A stretch of 64,000 nt of DNA, from positions 1 to 64,000 of the forward strand of contig NZ_BCPR01000021.1 in the NCBI RefSeq assembly GCF_016586165.1, read 5' to 3'. The translations under genes and the position numbers were made by a program. Positions within the stretch are counted from its first letter, which is position 1, and each line of letters opens with the position of its first letter. Source of the stretch: Dyella sp. EPa41 (GTDB taxonomy: Bacteria > Pseudomonadota > Gammaproteobacteria > Xanthomonadales > Rhodanobacteraceae). The notes below the pieces were generated by a model. It was not told the origin of the DNA and ran no database searches. It saw nothing but the letters and a program-made list of their open reading frames with translations. Below, in pieces: positions 1-8,172 of this stretch.

Positions 1-207
1 CCTATCCCCTGTGTGCCTTGAACGCTATGGGGGTTGTGGTGAAGGGCCAGTGGACGTATATCCACGCATACCCACCGTCTCCGGGCAAGCCCAAGTTGGC
101 CGCATGCCCGCACCCAAGGGTCGGTTGAACCGGTCACGACGCCGCCTCGACACGCGTGCCTGCCTTTCGGCCGGCGAGCCCGATCGGCCACCGGGTGCCA
201 TGCCAGC
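1..207. other. Unassigned sequence at the window edge
   Basis: No coding region, RNA or repeat could be supported here. The short open frames have no recognisable domain. The stretch lies directly before a decayed transporter and may hold more of its degraded 5' part, but no residual similarity was visible. Confidence 0.3.
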
Positions 208-660
208 GTAGGCTACGGGGAAACGGCGGTGGCTTCTGCCTGTCGGACATCGTCGGCACGCGGATGGTTGGCGCGATCCATCGACGCCTGCTGACGATGT
301 GGTCGGTGGCAGGCATCGCCGCGCCGCTACTCGTTGTGGCGGTGCATGAAACGCAGCTCAACGCCGGTGTTGCCAGGAACCTGGTCCATGACCGCACGCT
401 TTGCATCCTCGCGGTGCTCCTGCTGATCGCATGCTCTGCAACCTGTTGGTCAAGCCGGTGACGGAGAGTGCCCTGATGACGGACGAGGAACGGGAGCGCG
501 AGCGTTCGCTGCCGCACGAAGCGGCATCGTCTCGACCACCGTCCAGAACGCGGCACGCGGCCGTTTCGGCCTCGTGGGCCTGATGGCCCGGGCGGCGGTT
601 GGCATTCCCTTCCTGATCGGTGTATGGATAACCATTGCCAAGGCTGCCGCACCGTTCTGA
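208..660 (+). pseudogene. Decayed C-terminal part of an OFA-family MFS (formate/oxalate) transporter
   Basis: Three reading frames in succession carry pieces of the C-terminus of an oxalate/formate antiporter-type MFS protein. One frame (about 225-430) reads GGGF, then DIVGTRMVGAIHRRLLTMWS and VAGIAAPLLV, close to the family's loop and helix-11 region. A second frame (about 428-530) reads MLCNLLVKPV and MTDEERERERSLPHE, the usual cytoplasmic tail. A third frame (about 553-660) reads [20 protein letters not shown] and then stops, which resembles the small membrane segment often found after such transporters. At least two frameshifts are needed to join them, and the N-terminal helices are absent. 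The position just upstream of the formate dehydrogenase operon fits a former formate uptake gene. Confidence 0.6.
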
Positions 661-676
661 AGGGATCCACCAAGAC

Positions 677-1177
677 ATGAAACGAGCGATAGACATCGCC
701 GTGCTGCCGGCCATTCCCGAGCACATCCGCGTTGCGGTGCTCGAAGTGACCGCCCGGCTCAAGGACACGCCCGGCGCCCTGTTGCCCATTCTCCACGGGG
801 TGCAGGACGCGCTGGGTCATGTGCCGAAAGAGGCTGTCCCCCTCATCGCGCGCGAGTTGAACCTTTCGCGTGCCGATGTCCACGGCGTAGTCACGTTCTA
901 CCACTACTTCCGGCAACAGCCCGCGGGGCGGCGCGTGATCCATCTCTGCCGCGCGGAATCTTGCCAGGCGATGGGCGCTGTCGCGCTGGAGCAACATGTC
1001 AAGCATCGGCTGGACGTGGACTTCCACGAGACGACGGCCGACGGCGCCTACACGCTGGAGCCGGTCTATTGCCTCGGCAACTGCGCGTGCTCACCCGCCA
1101 TGATGGTGGATGGTGAGCTCAAGGGTCGCATGACGCCTGACCGTTTCGACGCCTGGCTCGAGGCGGAGGCACGATGA
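677..1177 (+). CDS. fdsG: NAD-dependent formate dehydrogenase gamma subunit FdsG
   Basis: 166-residue NuoE-like subunit of the soluble cytoplasmic molybdenum formate dehydrogenase. It carries one [2Fe-2S] cluster that relays electrons near the FMN of FdsB. The four expected cysteines are visible in CRAESC and CLGNC. The ATG at 677 was chosen over an in-frame ATG at 635 because the product then starts at the usual N-terminus (MKRAIDIAV); the extra residues overlap the transporter remnant. It is the first gene of fdsGBACD, and its stop overlaps the fdsB start by 4 bases (ATGA), so translation is probably coupled. Confidence 0.92.
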   Translation: MKRAIDIAVLPAIPEHIRVAVLEVTARLKDTPGALLPILHGVQDALGHVPKEAVPLIARELNLSRADVHGVVTFYHYFRQQPAGRRVIHLCRAESCQAMGAVALEQHVKHRLDVDFHETTADGAYTLEPVYCLGNCACSPAMMVDGELKGRMTPDRFDAWLEAEAR

Positions 1178-2733
1178 GCATCACCGTCTACGTGCCACGC
1201 GACGCCGGCGCTCTTTCACTGGGCGCCGAAGACGTGGCCACCGCCATCACCGCGGAGGCTTCGCGGCGCCGCCTGGACGTGCGAATCGTACGCAACGGCT
1301 CGCGGGGGCTGTACTGGCTCGAACCTCTGGTGGAGGTCGAGACGTCCGTGGGCCGCATTGCCTATGGCCCCGTGCAGAAGGAAGACGTGGCCTCGTTGTT
1401 CGACGCGGATTTCCTCCGCGGCGGCGGGCACGCGCTCGCACACGGCCCGACCGGCGACATCGGCTACCTCAAGAGCCAGCAGCGCCTCACCTTCGAGCGC
1501 GTCGGCGTGGTCGATCCGCGAAGCCTGGAAGACTATCGCGCGCATGGCGGCTATCGCGGCCTTGCCGCCGCCCTGCACATGAGCGGCGAGGAGATCGTGC
1601 AGACCGTGCTCGATGCCGGCCTGCGCGGGCGTGGCGGCGCGGCGTTCCCGGCAGGCATCAAATGGAAGACCTGCCTCGACGCGCCGGCGTTCCGCAAATA
1701 CGTGGTGTGCAATGCCGACGAGGGCGACTCGGGCACCTTCGCCGATCGCATGATCATGGAAGGCGATCCGTTCGTGCTGATCGAGGGCATGACCATCGCC
1801 GGCCTCGCCGTGGGCGCCACGCAGGGCTATATCTACCTGCGCGTCGAATACCCCCATGCCCAACGCGCGATGGAAGCAGCCATCGCTGCCGCCAAAGCGG
1901 CCGGGCTTCTTGGCGACGATGTCGCCGGCAGCGGCAAAGCCTTCCATCTTGAAGTGCGCATGGGCGGCGGGGCCTATATCTGCGGCGAGGAAACCTCGCT
2001 GCTGGAATCGCTGGAAGGCAAGCGCGGACAGGTACGCTTCAAGCCGCCGCTCCCGGCGGTCGAAGGCCTGTTCGGCAAGCCCACCGTGATCAACAACGTG
2101 GTCACGCTCGCCTCCGTGCCGATCATCCTCGATCGCGGGGCGGGCTATTACCGCGACTATGGCCTGGGCAAGTCGCGCGGCACCCTGCCCATCCAACTGG
2201 CCGGCAATCTCAAGCGGCCCGGGCTGGTGGAGCGCGCGTTCGGCCTCACCCTGCGCGAACTGGTCGAAGACTATGGCGGCGGTACGGCAAGCGGCCGTCC
2301 GATCCGGGCCGTGCAGGTCGGCGGGCCGCTGGGCGCCTATATTCCCGCCTCCCGGCTGGATACGCCCATCGACTACGAAGCGTTCGTCGCCATTGGCGCC
2401 ATGCTGGGCCACGGCGGCGTGGTGGTGTTCGACGACACCGTCGACATGGCGGCGCAGGCGCGCTACGCGATGGAGTTCTGCGCCATCGAGTCGTGCGGCA
2501 AATGCACGCCGTGCCGGATTGGCTCCACGCGCGGCGTCGAGGTGATCGACCGCATGGTGGCGGGCGATGCGCGGCAACGCGAACGCAACGAAGTGCTGCT
2601 GCGCGACCTGTGCCAGACCATGATCGCCGGCTCGCTGTGCGCGCTCGGCGGCATGGCACCTTTCCCGGTGCTCAGCGCGCTCGATCATTTCCACGAAGAT
2701 TTCGCAGGTGCGGCCGGCGAGGCCGGCGCCTGA
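1174..2733 (+). CDS. fdsB: NAD-dependent formate dehydrogenase beta subunit FdsB
   Basis: 519-residue NuoF-like diaphorase subunit that passes electrons from the iron-sulfur chain to FMN and on to NAD+. It has a thioredoxin-like N-terminal region (about 1-110). The glycine-rich FMN/NADH-binding segment [16 protein letters not shown] and the conserved [11 protein letters not shown] follow. The C-terminal [4Fe-4S] motif [16 protein letters not shown] has its distal cysteine in LCALGG. Length and motif order are normal for the family. Its start overlaps the end of fdsG by 4 bases, and fdsA follows after 14 bases. Confidence 0.95.
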   Translation: MSITVYVPRDAGALSLGAEDVATAITAEASRRRLDVRIVRNGSRGLYWLEPLVEVETSVGRIAYGPVQKEDVASLFDADFLRGGGHALAHGPTGDIGYLKSQQRLTFERVGVVDPRSLEDYRAHGGYRGLAAALHMSGEEIVQTVLDAGLRGRGGAAFPAGIKWKTCLDAPAFRKYVVCNADEGDSGTFADRMIMEGDPFVLIEGMTIAGLAVGATQGYIYLRVEYPHAQRAMEAAIAAAKAAGLLGDDVAGSGKAFHLEVRMGGGAYICGEETSLLESLEGKRGQVRFKPPLPAVEGLFGKPTVINNVVTLASVPIILDRGAGYYRDYGLGKSRGTLPIQLAGNLKRPGLVERAFGLTLRELVEDYGGGTASGRPIRAVQVGGPLGAYIPASRLDTPIDYEAFVAIGAMLGHGGVVVFDDTVDMAAQARYAMEFCAIESCGKCTPCRIGSTRGVEVIDRMVAGDARQRERNEVLLRDLCQTMIAGSLCALGGMAPFPVLSALDHFHEDFAGAAGEAGA

Positions 2734-2747
2734 GGAGGAAGAACGCC

Positions 2748-5700
2748 ATGCTGTCCATCGTCGAAATCGACTACGGCACACCCGAGTCCAAAGCCGAGAG
2801 CCTGGTCGAACTGCATATCGACGGTCGTAGCATCCGCGTGCCCGAAGGCACGTCGGTGATGCGCGCCGCGGCGCAGGCCGGCATCGCCATCCCCAAGCTG
2901 TGCGCCACCGACATGCTCGAAGCCTTCGGCTCGTGCCGGCTATGCCTGGTCGAGATCGACGGGCGCAAGGGCTATCCCGCCTCGTGCACCACGCCAGTGG
3001 CCGACGGCATGCGCGTGCACACGCAGACACCGAAGCTGGCCGAGATCCGTCGCGGCGTGATGGAGCTTTACATCTCGGACCATCCGCTCGACTGCCTCAC
3101 CTGCCCCGCCAACGGGCATTGCGAACTGCAGGACATGGCCGGCGTCGTCGGCCTGCGCGAGGTCCGCTACGGCTACGACGGCGCCAATCATGTCTATGCG
3201 CGCATCCCGGCGCGCGAAGATCAAAAAGCGGCCATCCACGACCGTACTGTTGACTATGCGCGCATCCCGGCGCGCGAAGATCAAAAAGCGGCCATCCACG
3301 ACCGTACTGTTGACTATGCGCGCATCCCGGCGCGCGAAGATCAAAAAGCGGCCATCCATGGCCGCACTGTTGACTATGCGCGCATCCCGGCGCGCGAAGA
3401 TCAAAAAGCGGCCATCCATGGCCGCACTCTTCAGATGGAGCTGAATCCGCTCTTTGCACCGAAGGACGAGTCCAATCCCTACTTTGCCTTCGATCCTTCC
3501 AAGTGCATCGTCTGCTCGCGCTGCGTGCGCGCATGCGAAGAGGTGCAAGGCACCTTCGCACTGACCATCCAGGATCGCGGCTTCGCATCCAAGGTATCGG
3601 CCAGCCAGGATGTACGCTTCCTCGATTCCGAATGCGTGTCGTGCGGCGCCTGCGTACAGGCCTGCCCCACGGCCACGCTGTCGGAGAAGTCGCTGATCGA
3701 CAAGGGCCAGGCCGAGCACAGCGTGGTCACCACCTGCGCCTATTGCGGCGTGGGTTGCAGCTTCCGTGCGGAGATGAAGGGCCAGGACATCGTGCGCATG
3801 GTGCCGGACAAGGACGGCCACGCGAACCACGGGCACTCCTGCGTGAAGGGGCGCTTCGCCATTGGTTATGCCTCGCACCCGGACCGCATCACCACGCCGA
3901 TGGTCCGCGCGAAGGTCTCCGACCCATGGCGCGTGGTGAGCTGGGAGGAAGCCATCGCCCACGTCGCCAGCGAGTTCAAGCGCCTGCAGGCGACCTACGG
4001 CAAGCAAGCCATCGGCGGCATTACATCATCGCGTTGCACCAACGAGGAAACCTACCTGGTGCAGAAGCTGGTACGCGCCGGCTTCGGCAACAACAACGTG
4101 GATACCTGCGCGCGCGTATGCCACTCGCCTACCGGCTACGGCCTGAAATCCACCATCGGCGAATCGGCCGGCACGCAGGATTTCGATTCGATCGAATCCA
4201 CGGACGTGGTGCTGGTGATCGGTGCGAACCCGACGGACGCGCATCCGGTGTTCGGCTCGCAGATGAAGCGCCGGCTGCGCGAAGGCGCGCGGCTGATCGT
4301 GATCGATCCGCGCCGCATCGACCTGGTGCGCACGCCGCACGTGGCGGCGGATTTCCACCTCAAGCTGCGCCCCGGCACCAATGTCGCCATGCTCAACAGC
4401 CTGGCCCACGCCATCGTGACCGAGGGCCTGGTCGATGAGGATTTCGTGGCTCGCCGTTGCGAGCCCGAGGCCTTCGCCAGGTGGCGTTCCTTCGTCGCCC
4501 AGGACAAGTACAGCCCGGAGGCGATGGAAGAGGTGACCGGTGTCCCGGCCGAACTCGTGCGCGGCGCGGCGCGCCTGTATGCCCGCGGCGGCAATGCCGC
4601 GATCTACTACGGCCTGGGCGTCACCGAGCATGCGCAGGGCTCCACCGCCGTGATGGGTATCGCCAATCTCGCCATGGCCACCGGCAACATCGGGCGCGAA
4701 GGCGTGGGCGTCAATCCGTTGCGCGGGCAGAACAACGTGCAGGGTTCGTGCGACATGGGTTCGTTCCCGCACGAGTTCACCGCTTACCGGCACGTGAGCG
4801 ACAACGCTGTACGCCACAGCTTCGAGGAAGCCTGGGGCGTCACCTTGCTGGCCGAACCGGGCTTGCGCATCCCCAACATGTTCGAGGCCGCGCTGGACGG
4901 CACGTTCAAGGGGCTCTACATCGAAGGCGAGGACATCGCCCAGTCCGATCCGGACACGCAGCATGTGACCGCAGCGCTCACCTCGATGGAATGCATCGTG
5001 GTGCAGGATCTGTTCCTCAACGAGACGGCCAAGTTCGCGCACGTGTTTCTGCCGGGCAGTTCCTTCCTCGAGAAGGACGGCACCTTCACCAATGCGGAGC
5101 GGCGCGTGTCGCGCGTCCGCAAGGTGATGGCCCCCAAGGGGGGCTATGCCGACTGGCAAGTCACCCAGTTGCTGGCGCAGGCCATGGGCTATCCAATGCG
5201 CTACACGCATGCCTCGGAAATCATGGACGAGATCGCCCGGCTGACACCCACGTTCCAGGGCATCAGCTTCGCCAAGCTCGACGAGCTTGGCTCGGTGCAG
5301 TGGCCCTGCAACAACGAGCGGCCTTTCGGCACGCCGGTGATGCACGTCGACGAATTCGTTCGCGGCAAGGGCCGCTTCATGCTGACCGAATACGTGCCGA
5401 CCTCCGAAAAGGTCAACGCCGAACACCCGTTGATCCTCACCACGGGCCGCATCCTCAGCCAGTACAACGTGGGGGCGCAGACGCGGCGCACCGCCAACGT
5501 GATGTGGCACGACGAGGACCGCCTGGAGATCCATCCGCACGACGCTGAAGAACGCGGCATCGAGGAAGGCGACTGGGTCGGCATCACCAGCCGCTCGGGA
5601 GAAACCGTATTGCGCGCGCGGATTTCCGAGCGCATGCAGCCGGGCGTGGTCTACACGACGTTCCACTTCCCAGGATCCGGCGCCAACGTGATCACCACGG

Positions 5701-5852
5701 ACAACTCCGACTGGGCCACCAACTGCCCCGAGTACAAGGTAACCGCCGTGCAAGTCACCCGTGTCACCCAACCCTCCGAATGGCAGCGCCGCTACCGTGC
5801 CTTTACCGAGGCCCAGGAAGCCCTGCTCGACCCATCGGTGAAGCCCGCTTGA
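2748..5852 (+). CDS. fdsA: NAD-dependent formate dehydrogenase alpha (catalytic) subunit FdsA with repeat insertion
   Basis: 1034-residue catalytic subunit that oxidises formate to CO2 at a molybdenum bis-MGD centre. The N-terminal NuoG-like part has [2Fe-2S] cysteines near residues 52, 63, 66 and 80, then a His-Cys3 site (HPLDCLTCPANGHC). Two ferredoxin-type [4Fe-4S] motifs follow (SKCIVCSRCVRACE and CVSCGACVQACP). The Mo domain begins at CAYCGVGC and contains the predicted Mo-ligand cysteine in ARVCHSPTGYG. The start at 2748 has a strong AGGAGG site; the open frame extends further upstream only as overlap with fdsB. The oddity is residues 150-229: four copies of a 20-residue unit (YARIPAREDQKAAIH...) between the His-Cys3 site and the ferredoxin motifs. 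From memory, relatives pass there almost directly from NH(L/V) to KDESNPYF. Confidence 0.95.
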   Translation: MLSIVEIDYGTPESKAESLVELHIDGRSIRVPEGTSVMRAAAQAGIAIPKLCATDMLEAFGSCRLCLVEIDGRKGYPASCTTPVADGMRVHTQTPKLAEIRRGVMELYISDHPLDCLTCPANGHCELQDMAGVVGLREVRYGYDGANHVYARIPAREDQKAAIHDRTVDYARIPAREDQKAAIHDRTVDYARIPAREDQKAAIHGRTVDYARIPAREDQKAAIHGRTLQMELNPLFAPKDESNPYFAFDPSKCIVCSRCVRACEEVQGTFALTIQDRGFASKVSASQDVRFLDSECVSCGACVQACPTATLSEKSLIDKGQAEHSVVTTCAYCGVGCSFRAEMKGQDIVRMVPDKDGHANHGHSCVKGRFAIGYASHPDRITTPMVRAKVSDPWRVVSWEEAIAHVASEFKRLQATYGKQAIGGITSSRCTNEETYLVQKLVRAGFGNNNVDTCARVCHSPTGYGLKSTIGESAGTQDFDSIESTDVVLVIGANPTDAHPVFGSQMKRRLREGARLIVIDPRRIDLVRTPHVAADFHLKLRPGTNVAMLNSLAHAIVTEGLVDEDFVARRCEPEAFARWRSFVAQDKYSPEAMEEVTGVPAELVRGAARLYARGGNAAIYYGLGVTEHAQGSTAVMGIANLAMATGNIGREGVGVNPLRGQNNVQGSCDMGSFPHEFTAYRHVSDNAVRHSFEEAWGVTLLAEPGLRIPNMFEAALDGTFKGLYIEGEDIAQSDPDTQHVTAALTSMECIVVQDLFLNETAKFAHVFLPGSSFLEKDGTFTNAERRVSRVRKVMAPKGGYADWQVTQLLAQAMGYPMRYTHASEIMDEIARLTPTFQGISFAKLDELGSVQWPCNNERPFGTPVMHVDEFVRGKGRFMLTEYVPTSEKVNAEHPLILTTGRILSQYNVGAQTRRTANVMWHDEDRLEIHPHDAEERGIEEGDWVGITSRSGETVLRARISERMQPGVVYTTFHFPGSGANVITTDNSDWATNCPEYKVTAVQVTRVTQPSEWQRRYRAFTEAQEALLDPSVKPA
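3194..3433 (+). repeat. Four tandem 60-bp repeats inside fdsA
   Basis: Units lie at 3194-3253, 3254-3313, 3314-3373 and 3374-3433. They differ only in the segment after GCGGCCATCCA. Units 3 and 4 hold an 18-bp hairpin (GCGGCCAT-CC-ATGGCCGC, 3348-3365 and 3408-3425); in units 1 and 2 the right arm has decayed. Sixty bases is a multiple of three, so each unit adds 20 residues without breaking the frame. The palindrome and near-identity suggest a dispersed REP-type element that entered the gene and was amplified in tandem. Confidence 0.95.
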
Positions 5853-6697
5853 GCGCCCCCGAACAAGAGGAACCCGCAAAGGGCTATGTGATCCGGCCGG
5901 TCGACCGGTGGCGGCATGGCGAATCCATGCGCGAGAGCGATTTCATCGCCGAAGAAGTACCCGTGGCCATGGTCTACAACGGCGCCACCTTTGCCGTGAT
6001 GATGGCTACGCCGCATGACCTCGATGATTTCGCGCTGGGCTTCTCGCTCAGCGAAGGGCTGATCAACGATCCTTCGCAGCTGCTGCAGATGGAAAGCCAT
6101 GCGCTGATCGAAGGCATCGAGCTGGCCATCCGCGTCACCGACAACGCTTCCGCTGCGCACCTCGACAAGGAACGCCAGCGCCTGCTGCCGGGCCGCAGCG
6201 GCTGCGGCATCTGCGGCACGCGCGAGCTTGAGCAGGCCATCCGCCATGGCGAGGCGGTCGGTGAGGGCCAGGTCATCGCGCGTGACGCGCTGGAACAGGC
6301 GCTGCAACAGCTCCACTCGCGCCAGCCGATGAACGCCGCCACCGGCGCCGTGCACGCGGCTGCCTGGGCCGATCGCGAGGGCCGGATCCTGCTGGTACGT
6401 GAAGACGTCGGTCGCCACAACGCGCTGGACAAGCTGATCGGCGCGATGCGCCGTGCCGGCTTCGATCCCGGCGACGGCATGGCGCTGGTCACCAGCCGCG
6501 CCAGCTACGAAATGGTGACCAAGGCCACCAGCGCCGGCATCACCGTGCTGGCCGCGATTTCCGCACCCACGGCACTGGCCATCGAACTGGCGCGCAGCGC
6601 CGGCATCACCCTGGTGGGCTTCACTCGGCCAGGCAGCCACAATATCTACACCCATCCCCATCGCCTGCAGCCGCCGGCTCCGCGGGAGACGCCATGA
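5849..6697 (+). CDS. fdhD: Formate dehydrogenase accessory sulfurtransferase FdhD (FdsC)
   Basis: About 282 residues. FdhD proteins transfer sulfur from the cysteine desulfurase to the Mo-bis-MGD cofactor, which is required for formate dehydrogenase activity. The diagnostic cysteine pair is seen in SGCGICGTRELEQAI; VPVAMVYNG near the N-terminus and LVREDVGRHNALDKLIG later are also conserved. The start is uncertain. A TTG at 5849 overlaps the fdsA stop (TTGA) and gives the full N-terminus; a GTG at 5888 is the alternative; an ATG at 5780 would overlap fdsA heavily. Its position between fdsA and fdsD matches the order of other fds operons. Confidence 0.88.
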   Translation: MSAPEQEEPAKGYVIRPVDRWRHGESMRESDFIAEEVPVAMVYNGATFAVMMATPHDLDDFALGFSLSEGLINDPSQLLQMESHALIEGIELAIRVTDNASAAHLDKERQRLLPGRSGCGICGTRELEQAIRHGEAVGEGQVIARDALEQALQQLHSRQPMNAATGAVHAAAWADREGRILLVREDVGRHNALDKLIGAMRRAGFDPGDGMALVTSRASYEMVTKATSAGITVLAAISAPTALAIELARSAGITLVGFTRPGSHNIYTHPHRLQPPAPRETP

Positions 6698-6924
6698 GAA
6701 TCGAACGCCTGGTCACCATGGCCAACGACATCGCCACCTATTTCACCAGCGAGCCCGATCATGACGCTGCCGTGACCAGCGTGCGCGATCATCTCAAGCG
6801 ATTCTGGGACCCCACGATGCGCCGGCAGATCAAGGCTCATCTCGCCCAGGGTGGCGAGGGACTGATGCCGCTGGCCAGGGAAGCCATCGTCGACCTGGAA
6901 GTACCGCCCGTCGACGACGCCTGA
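6694..6924 (+). CDS. fdsD: NAD-dependent formate dehydrogenase delta subunit FdsD
   Basis: 76-residue small subunit found at the end of fds operons, starting MRIERLVTMANDIATYF, with the conserved HLKRFWDPTMRRQI segment in the middle. Work on the family links it to assembly or stability of the enzyme; it has no cofactor motif. Its ATG overlaps the fdhD stop by 4 bases. It ends 7 bases before the stop of the convergent gene on the other strand, and no terminator hairpin is visible between them. Confidence 0.9.
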   Translation: MRIERLVTMANDIATYFTSEPDHDAAVTSVRDHLKRFWDPTMRRQIKAHLAQGGEGLMPLAREAIVDLEVPPVDDA

Positions 6925-6931
6925 GCAAACG

Positions 6932-7462
6932 TCACGGACTCGCCGGCGCCGCCCCATCGACCACGTCGATGAAGGCCACGTTGCGAACCCAGCGCGCGGG
7001 CCGTTTGTCCCCTGGAACCAGCAACCGGTAGGGGCCGTCCTTGTCCAAAGGCTTGCCGTTGCGTTGATCCACCAACAGCACCTGGCTGTGACCAAGCGTC
7101 GGGTCCAGGTCGGACAGGGCAAACACGACCTGATAGCGGTCGGATGCCGTGACGCGGACAAACAACGCCAGGTCCCTGCCCCGCAACGGCTTGTCCAGCG
7201 CAACGCCTGCGCGCAACAGCACGTCCACCAGGGACACGCCCCTCCACGTGCTGGGGGATTCGTCATGCGCCGCGGCAGTGACATCGACATGCGGCATGTC
7301 CGCCAACATGGATGCGCTCAAGGTGGTGACCTTTCCAGTCACGTTGACTCGCATGCCCGGCAACGCATCCGACGCTATGTCGGCCGCGTGAACGGACAGC
7401 ACTGACAGTGCGACAAGACCCATGACCAGGCAACGGCAGAACTTTCCGGATCGGCTCGACAT
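6932..7462 (-). CDS. Exported small molybdopterin-dependent oxidoreductase-type protein
   Basis: 176 residues with an N-terminal signal peptide (hydrophobic LVMGLVALSVLSVHA, likely cut before AD), so the product is probably periplasmic. The body resembles the small sulfite-oxidase-like molybdopterin-binding domain family: W-R-G-V-S-L-V-D-V-L-L near residue 75 and YRLLVPGDKRPARWVRNV near the end. No cysteine is present outside the signal peptide, so the usual Mo-ligand Cys is missing and catalytic competence is doubtful. The start has a GGGAG site (CCAAGGGAGTG). It lies between fds and nap but on the opposite strand; the role is not known. Confidence 0.65.
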   Translation of the reverse strand: MSSRSGKFCRCLVMGLVALSVLSVHAADIASDALPGMRVNVTGKVTTLSASMLADMPHVDVTAAAHDESPSTWRGVSLVDVLLRAGVALDKPLRGRDLALFVRVTASDRYQVVFALSDLDPTLGHSQVLLVDQRNGKPLDKDGPYRLLVPGDKRPARWVRNVAFIDVVDGAAPASP

Positions 7463-7668
7463 TCATCACTCCCTTGGCATGATTTCACGCACCCTTCACT
7501 GCATGGCACAAGCCTGCTGCGTAAACTTGCCGCTGTCCACTTGAGTCGTCCAGTGTAGGCGCGTGCCCATTGTGATGCTGCCCTGACTTGAGTCAGAAGA
7601 TGCAGGGGGCGATGCGCTTAGCTTGAGTGCCGGGAGTAACGCGGAAGCTTCCTGCTTGAGGGGTGTGC
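7463..7668 (+). promoter_or_regulatory. nap promoter region with repeated ACTTGAGTC motif
   Basis: This 206-base divergent gap serves the nap operon and the molybdopterin-type gene. ACTTGAGTC occurs at 7539-7547 and 7586-7594. Further CTTGAG copies lie near 7620 and 7654. The second copy is part of the inverted repeat CTGACT-TG-AGTCAG (7583-7596). The pattern suggests a regulator site, but it does not match the full FNR/ANR consensus, and no regulator is named here. Confidence 0.35.
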
Positions 7669-7830
7669 ATGGAAACGTCACCGAAGGCGGCCTCAAAACG
7701 TCAGGAGAGGAATACGTTCCTCCTGCTTGCCGTTGTCCTCTTCCCCGTAGTGGCCGTGACATTCGTCGCCGGCTACGGATTCGTCGTCTGGTTCTGGCAA
7801 ATGTTCGTCAGCGGCCCGCCCGGCCACTGA
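7669..7830 (+). CDS. napE: Periplasmic nitrate reductase small membrane protein NapE
   Basis: 53-residue single-span membrane protein, shorter than most gene-finder cutoffs. It starts [17 protein letters not shown], followed by a hydrophobic helix ([20 protein letters not shown]) and ends [15 protein letters not shown]. The charged N-terminus and the aromatic motif FVVWFWQM are typical of NapE. Its function within nap operons is not established. GAGGGG lies a few bases upstream as a ribosome site. It is the first gene of napEDABC, and napD follows after 45 bases. Confidence 0.85.
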   Translation: METSPKAASKRQERNTFLLLAVVLFPVVAVTFVAGYGFVVWFWQMFVSGPPGH

Positions 7831-7875
7831 GGCGTGCACGCGCCGTTGGCCAACGCATCCGGCAAAGGGGACATC

Positions 7876-8172
7876 ATGAAGGGCGAACAACACATATCCA
7901 GCCTCGTCGTACTTCACCGGCCCGACAGCGCCTCGATCGTGCGCGGGTTTACCACCACCCACGAGTCGCTGCAGATCGCCGCCGAACGCGACTGCCGCTG
8001 CGTCCTGCTGTGCGAGACGGACAACCAGCGGGCCATCGTCGATCACATCGACGCCCTGTCCCTGCTTCCCGGCGTGATCAACGTCTCACTGGTCTATCAC
8101 CATGTCGAGTCCGCCGACGAGCTCGACCAACCCGCCATGACCATGGCATTGCACCAGGAAACCGACGCATGA
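7876..8172 (+). CDS. napD: NapA maturation chaperone NapD
   Basis: 98-residue ferredoxin-fold cytoplasmic chaperone that binds the Tat signal peptide of NapA and holds back export until the molybdenum cofactor is loaded. The start [10 protein letters not shown] and the middle [22 protein letters not shown] fit the family. The ATG at 7876 was chosen over one at 7834 because the shorter form begins at the usual N-terminus ([12 protein letters not shown]) and has AAAGGGG just upstream. Its stop overlaps the napA start (ATGA). Confidence 0.9.
   Translation: MKGEQHISSLVVLHRPDSASIVRGFTTTHESLQIAAERDCRCVLLCETDNQRAIVDHIDALSLLPGVINVSLVYHHVESADELDQPAMTMALHQETDA

Noticed and set aside
156-461. A 101-residue plus-strand frame as an intact gene
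   Set aside because: Its second half resembles the transporter family only as far as about 430, where the similarity moves to another frame; it is part of the pseudogene.
3190-3444. A short frame reading MRASRRAKIKKRPS repeats
   Set aside because: It is an alternate frame of the 60-bp array in fdsA; the real frame is fixed by flanking iron-sulfur motifs.
7504-7518. TGGCAC sequence upstream of napE as a sigma-54 promoter
   Set aside because: The -12 element is not TTGC and the GG-GC spacing is wrong.
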